64,000 bases of DNA, taken from assembly GCF_023149035.1 (NCBI RefSeq), contig NZ_JAHXMY010000001.1, forward strand, positions 1,364,001 to 1,428,000. The letters are read 5' to 3'. Position 1 is the first letter of the stretch, and the number at the start of each line of letters is the position of its first letter. Positions 61,161 through 64,000 of the stretch are shown here, piece by piece. Under the pieces are notes generated by a model that saw only the letters and a program-made list of their open reading frames with translations, ran no database searches and was not told the DNA's origin. The stretch comes from Microbacterium sp. EYE_78. GTDB taxonomy: Bacteria > Actinomycetota > Actinomycetes > Actinomycetales > Microbacteriaceae. The translations under genes and the position numbers were made by a program.

Positions 61161-62195
61161 TCAGGCGGTGGCGCCGGTCTCGGAGGTGAGGCGGTAGCCG
61201 ACGCCGCGCACGGTCTCGATGTACCGCGGATTGTTCGGGTTGTCGCCGAGCTTGCGGCGCAGGTTGGTCATGTGCGCCTCGATCGCGCGTTTGTCGGCCT
61301 CGCCGACGAAGTAACTCGTGACGTAGGACTCCCCGCGCAGCACGAGCGTCAGGTCGGCCTTGCTGCGCACGCGCCGCTTGGACTCCATGAGGGTCGAGAG
61401 CAGGTCGAACTCGGTGCGCGTGAGGGTCAGCTCGCGGCCGCCGACGAGGACGACGCGGTGCTCGCCGTGGACGGCCAGGTCGCGGTGCACGGACCATCCC
61501 GGTCCGCCGACGGGCGGGGTCGCGGATGCCGGTGCGGCGGCGTTGCCGGGCTGGTACCCGGCCGGCGGGCCGCCGAACTGCGGGCCCGCGGACTGCGGCA
61601 CGACCACCGCGCTGCCGCCCTGGTACGGCTGCTGCTGCGGGGGAGCCTGCTGCGGCTCGGGCTGCTGCGGGTAGACCGGCGTCTGCACCCGCTCGTCGAA
61701 CACGGGTGAGGTGGGCGCGAGGTCGGGCTGGGGAGCCGCGGCGGGCCGGGCGCCCGGGAACGACGGGCCGGCGGCATCCTGTCTCGGCGCAGTCGCGGCG
61801 GCCGAGCCGGTCGCGCGCGGGCGGCGCAGCAGCGACTCGACGCGGGCGCGCAGCTCGCGGGGACGGAAGGGCTTCACGACGTACTCGTCGGCGCCGGCGC
61901 CGAGGCCGAGCACGACGTCGGCCTCTTCTTCGAGGCCGGTGATCATGATGATGTAGGTGTCGCTCTGCGCACGGATGCGGCGGGCCGCCTCGAACCCGTC
62001 GATGCCGGGCATGTTGACGTCGAGCGTCGTGATGAGCGGCTGGTACGAGAGCACGGCGCGGACGCCGTCGATGCCGTTGCCGACCGAGACGGTCGAGAAG
62101 CCGGCGGCCTCGAGCACCTCGACGATCAGGTGACGGATGTCGGGATCGTCCTCGACGATGACCGCAGTCTTGTGCATCGACATCGAATCACTCAT
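61161..62195 (-). CDS. OmpR-family response regulator with long Gln/Pro-rich linker
   Basis: A 344-residue regulator. Receiver domain residues about 8-125 with EDD, phospho-acceptor Asp59 (TTLDVNMPG) and Lys108 (VVKPF). A winged-helix DNA-binding domain spans about 234-340 (TRTEFDLLSTLM, VRGVGYRL). The linker between them is about 105 residues, rich in Pro, Gln, Ala and Gly (QPEPQQAPPQQQPYQGG), against roughly 10-20 in typical members. No sensor kinase is adjacent. It may control the glycan genes on either side. Confidence 0.92.
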   Translation of the reverse strand: MSDSMSMHKTAVIVEDDPDIRHLIVEVLEAAGFSTVSVGNGIDGVRAVLSYQPLITTLDVNMPGIDGFEAARRIRAQSDTYIIMITGLEEEADVVLGLGAGADEYVVKPFRPRELRARVESLLRRPRATGSAAATAPRQDAAGPSFPGARPAAAPQPDLAPTSPVFDERVQTPVYPQQPEPQQAPPQQQPYQGGSAVVVPQSAGPQFGGPPAGYQPGNAAAPASATPPVGGPGWSVHRDLAVHGEHRVVLVGGRELTLTRTEFDLLSTLMESKRRVRSKADLTLVLRGESYVTSYFVGEADKRAIEAHMTNLRRKLGDNPNNPRYIETVRGVGYRLTSETGATA

Positions 62196-62277
62196 CGACG
62201 TTGGCCCCCCGCATCTGGTGATTGTCGGCTCTCATGCTACACAGCGAACGCTCAGCCTGAGACGCGTGGGACAGGAG

Positions 62278-63288
62278 TCAACGGGCGTCGCTCGTGAGCT
62301 CGACGGCAGCCTCGGGCCAGAAGACGCCCGCAGCGGGTCCGCCGTTGCAGGTGCCGTCGCTCTCGCCGGGCGGTTTGATCCACAGGTTCGTGTCGACCAC
62401 GTCGTCGTGGAAGGTGCCGCCGGGCTCGCCGACGAGCTGCCCCGGCGGGTTGCACCACTCGCCGCCCGAGGTGGCGGCGCCGCTGCGCGAGGTGTCGACG
62501 ATCGCGTGCGCGCCGTCGACGAGCGGCGACAGGGCTGCCGCGTAGGCGAACTCGTCGGCCGCGGACTGGTAGTTCGAGACGTTGGTGGCGAAGCCGCGCA
62601 CGCGGTCGATGACGCCGATCTGCCGGATGAGGTCGGCCATCTGGTCGGGCGGCAGCCAGTTGCTGTGGCCGCCGTCGATGTAGATCCACGTGTTCGGCGT
62701 GCTGATGCGGTCGACCGCGTCGCCGAGCTGGCGGGCGCGGTCGGCGATGTTGCCGCAGTCGGGGGCGAGCGCGATCGAGTCGGGCTCGAGGATGACGACT
62801 TTCCGCACCTCGGGCGCGGTGTCGAGCGCGGCGCCGATCTCGTCGAGCCACGTCGGGTAGTCCTCTTCGGACAGTCCGCCCGAGGAGTGGTTGCCGCAGT
62901 CGCGACCGGGCAGACCGTAGACGACCATCGCGACCGAGCGGTCCTGCTCGCGCGCCTGCGCGATGAGGCTCAGGACGGTGTCGCCCGCCTCGCCGATCGG
63001 GTCCTGCTCGGGGGTGAGCCAATAGGCGGTGGGCTGCGCGGCGAGGTAGTCGGCGGCATCCTTCTGCTCGCCGGAGAGGTCGCGCGCAGCGGCTGCGGCC
63101 TTCGCCTCGGCGGGCGCGACGACCTCGGTGCCTTCACCCGGGGGCTGCGCCGTGAGGGCGTGGATGCCGCGGGTCACGGCGCTTCCGATGACGCCGACCA
63201 GGACGAGCACCAGGACCAGCGCGGACACGATGGCGATGGGCACGAGTACGCGGGCCGGCGGCATCCGCAGCTTCTTCCTGGGAGCCAC
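62278..63288 (-). CDS. GH6 glycoside hydrolase (endoglucanase/cellobiohydrolase family)
   Basis: A 336-residue protein with one N-terminal membrane segment (about residues 14-38) and an Ala-rich linker. The catalytic domain starts near 80: VVYGLPGRDCGNHSSGG with Asp130, VVILEPDS with Asp170 (likely catalytic acid), YIDGGHSNW and NLWIKPPGESDG, all GH6 signatures. It would cut beta-1,4-glucan outside the membrane. Near a processive GT2 synthase it more likely trims a self-made glycan than digests plant cellulose; that is inference. Confidence 0.9.
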   Translation of the reverse strand: MAPRKKLRMPPARVLVPIAIVSALVLVLVLVGVIGSAVTRGIHALTAQPPGEGTEVVAPAEAKAAAAARDLSGEQKDAADYLAAQPTAYWLTPEQDPIGEAGDTVLSLIAQAREQDRSVAMVVYGLPGRDCGNHSSGGLSEEDYPTWLDEIGAALDTAPEVRKVVILEPDSIALAPDCGNIADRARQLGDAVDRISTPNTWIYIDGGHSNWLPPDQMADLIRQIGVIDRVRGFATNVSNYQSAADEFAYAAALSPLVDGAHAIVDTSRSGAATSGGEWCNPPGQLVGEPGGTFHDDVVDTNLWIKPPGESDGTCNGGPAAGVFWPEAAVELTSDAR

Positions 63289-63318
63289 TCTTGCACTCTA
63301 GTCATAGGCTGATGCTCG

Positions 63319-64000
63319 ATGATCACCGTCGTCTCGTACAACCTGCGCAAGCATGCCGCGGCGGGCGAGCTCACCGAACTCGTGAGCCGCTACGACGTCG
63401 ATGTGTTGTGCCTGCAGGAGGTCGACACCACCGACATGCCCGAGCGCATCGGCGGCCTCGTGCTCGCCGACGCGACCCGGTCGAACCGGCTGGGGCTCGC
63501 CATCTATTACCGCGAGAACGGCTTCCGCGCGGGAGCCAGCCGCACCTTCTCGCTGAAGAAGTCGCTACATGACATCGTGCTGAAGCCCGCCGATGAGCGG
63601 ATGCTGGGCCTCCATCTGCGTGACATCGACGACGGCACCGACTTCATCGTGGCGTCGTTCCATGCCGCGCCCCTTACGGCGCTCAACTCGCTGCGGCGCC
63701 ACCAGATCCGCGCGGCACTGCGGGAGCTGTCGACGCTCGGCAAGGGCGACCCGATCCTCATGGTCGGCGACTTCAACTACCCGGTGTTCAAGGAGAACCT
63801 CGGGCAGGTGGTGCGCGAGAGCGGCTACGAGCTGAGTCTCAGCGACGCGCGCACGTACACGCGCTACAAGTTCTTCAAGGGCTACTACGACTTCGCGACC
63901 TCGAGCGGGTTCGAGATCGAGCAGGTGAAGACGCTGCCGCAGGGCGCGAGCGATCACCTGCCGATCCTCGTGACGGCGAAGCCGATCGTGAAGCGCAAGC
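63319..64000 (+). CDS. Endonuclease/exonuclease/phosphatase-fold protein, 5' part
   Basis: The first 227 residues are visible and the frame runs off the window. The ATG at 63319 gives ITVVSYNLRK. EEP motifs are present: LCLQEVD (metal Glu), VGDFNYP (catalytic Asp/Asn) and SDHLPILV (catalytic Asp-His) near the end. The family cleaves phosphodiesters in nucleic acids, phosphoinositides or sphingolipids; which applies here is not clear. No signal peptide is seen, so it is probably cytoplasmic. Divergent from the GH6 gene with a 30-base gap. Confidence 0.85.
   Translation, partial: MITVVSYNLRKHAAAGELTELVSRYDVDVLCLQEVDTTDMPERIGGLVLADATRSNRLGLAIYYRENGFRAGASRTFSLKKSLHDIVLKPADERMLGLHLRDIDDGTDFIVASFHAAPLTALNSLRRHQIRAALRELSTLGKGDPILMVGDFNYPVFKENLGQVVRESGYELSLSDARTYTRYKFFKGYYDFATSSGFEIEQVKTLPQGASDHLPILVTAKPIVKRK

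Overview
The window looks like a chromosome segment from a high-GC actinomycete, most likely Microbacteriaceae and plausibly Microbacterium. The support is the strong G/C third-position bias, frequent GTG and TTG starts, actinobacterial-type RpoB/RpoC, the DUF4012 and LPXTG proteins, and the gene order rpoB-rpoC, rpsL-rpsG-fusA-tuf, then the S10, spc and alpha ribosomal operons. No database search was run, so the genus is an inference. No rRNA, tRNA, transposase or CRISPR array was seen.

Layout. 1-1322: 5' part of a DUF4062/STAND ATPase on the minus strand, cut by the window edge. 1.4-9.1 kb: rpoBC with a clear promoter and terminator. 9.1-14.45 kb: lineage-type membrane or secreted proteins, including a convergent pair of four-cysteine proteins and an FHA-domain protein. 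14.5-19.2 kb: the str operon, ended by a UUCG-loop terminator after tuf. 19.3-35.6 kb: a surface-polysaccharide locus lying between tuf and rpsJ. It has two paralogous secreted GH39/PslG-like hydrolases, three GT4 and two GT2 glycosyltransferases, a Wzx-like flippase, a Wzy-like polymerase, a DUF4012 protein and a polyisoprenyl-phosphate sugar-1-phosphate transferase. 35.6-52.3 kb: S10-spc-alpha ribosomal cluster with secY, adk, map, a DsbA-like protein, infA, rpmJ and rpoA. rpsN is absent from its usual place. 52.3-56.3 kb: an SGNH acyltransferase, a tandem universal stress protein and truA. 56.5-63.3 kb: a second envelope-glycan locus with an LPXTG protein, two tandem related lipoproteins, a processive-type GT2 synthase with a Gln/Pro-rich N-terminus, an OmpR-type regulator with a long Gln/Pro-rich linker and a GH6 hydrolase. 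The 5' part of an endonuclease/exonuclease/phosphatase-fold gene ends the window.

How the genes work together. Transcription and translation genes form the backbone. Into this backbone are set two extracytoplasmic glycan systems, one apparently Wzx/Wzy-dependent and one synthase-dependent. Each is accompanied by its own secreted or anchored glycoside hydrolase, which could trim or release the polymer.

Most notable non-genic signals: (i) a recurring hairpin followed by a CACAACTSAATA-like tail in at least four gaps of the ribosomal operons; (ii) two copies of a 75-76 bp hairpin-forming repeat bounded by GATTGCAAYGGAT inverted ends; (iii) a 25-bp-arm inverted repeat after rplQ; (iv) apparent enrichment of the word GGATGC/GCATCC, which often forces otherwise rare codons.
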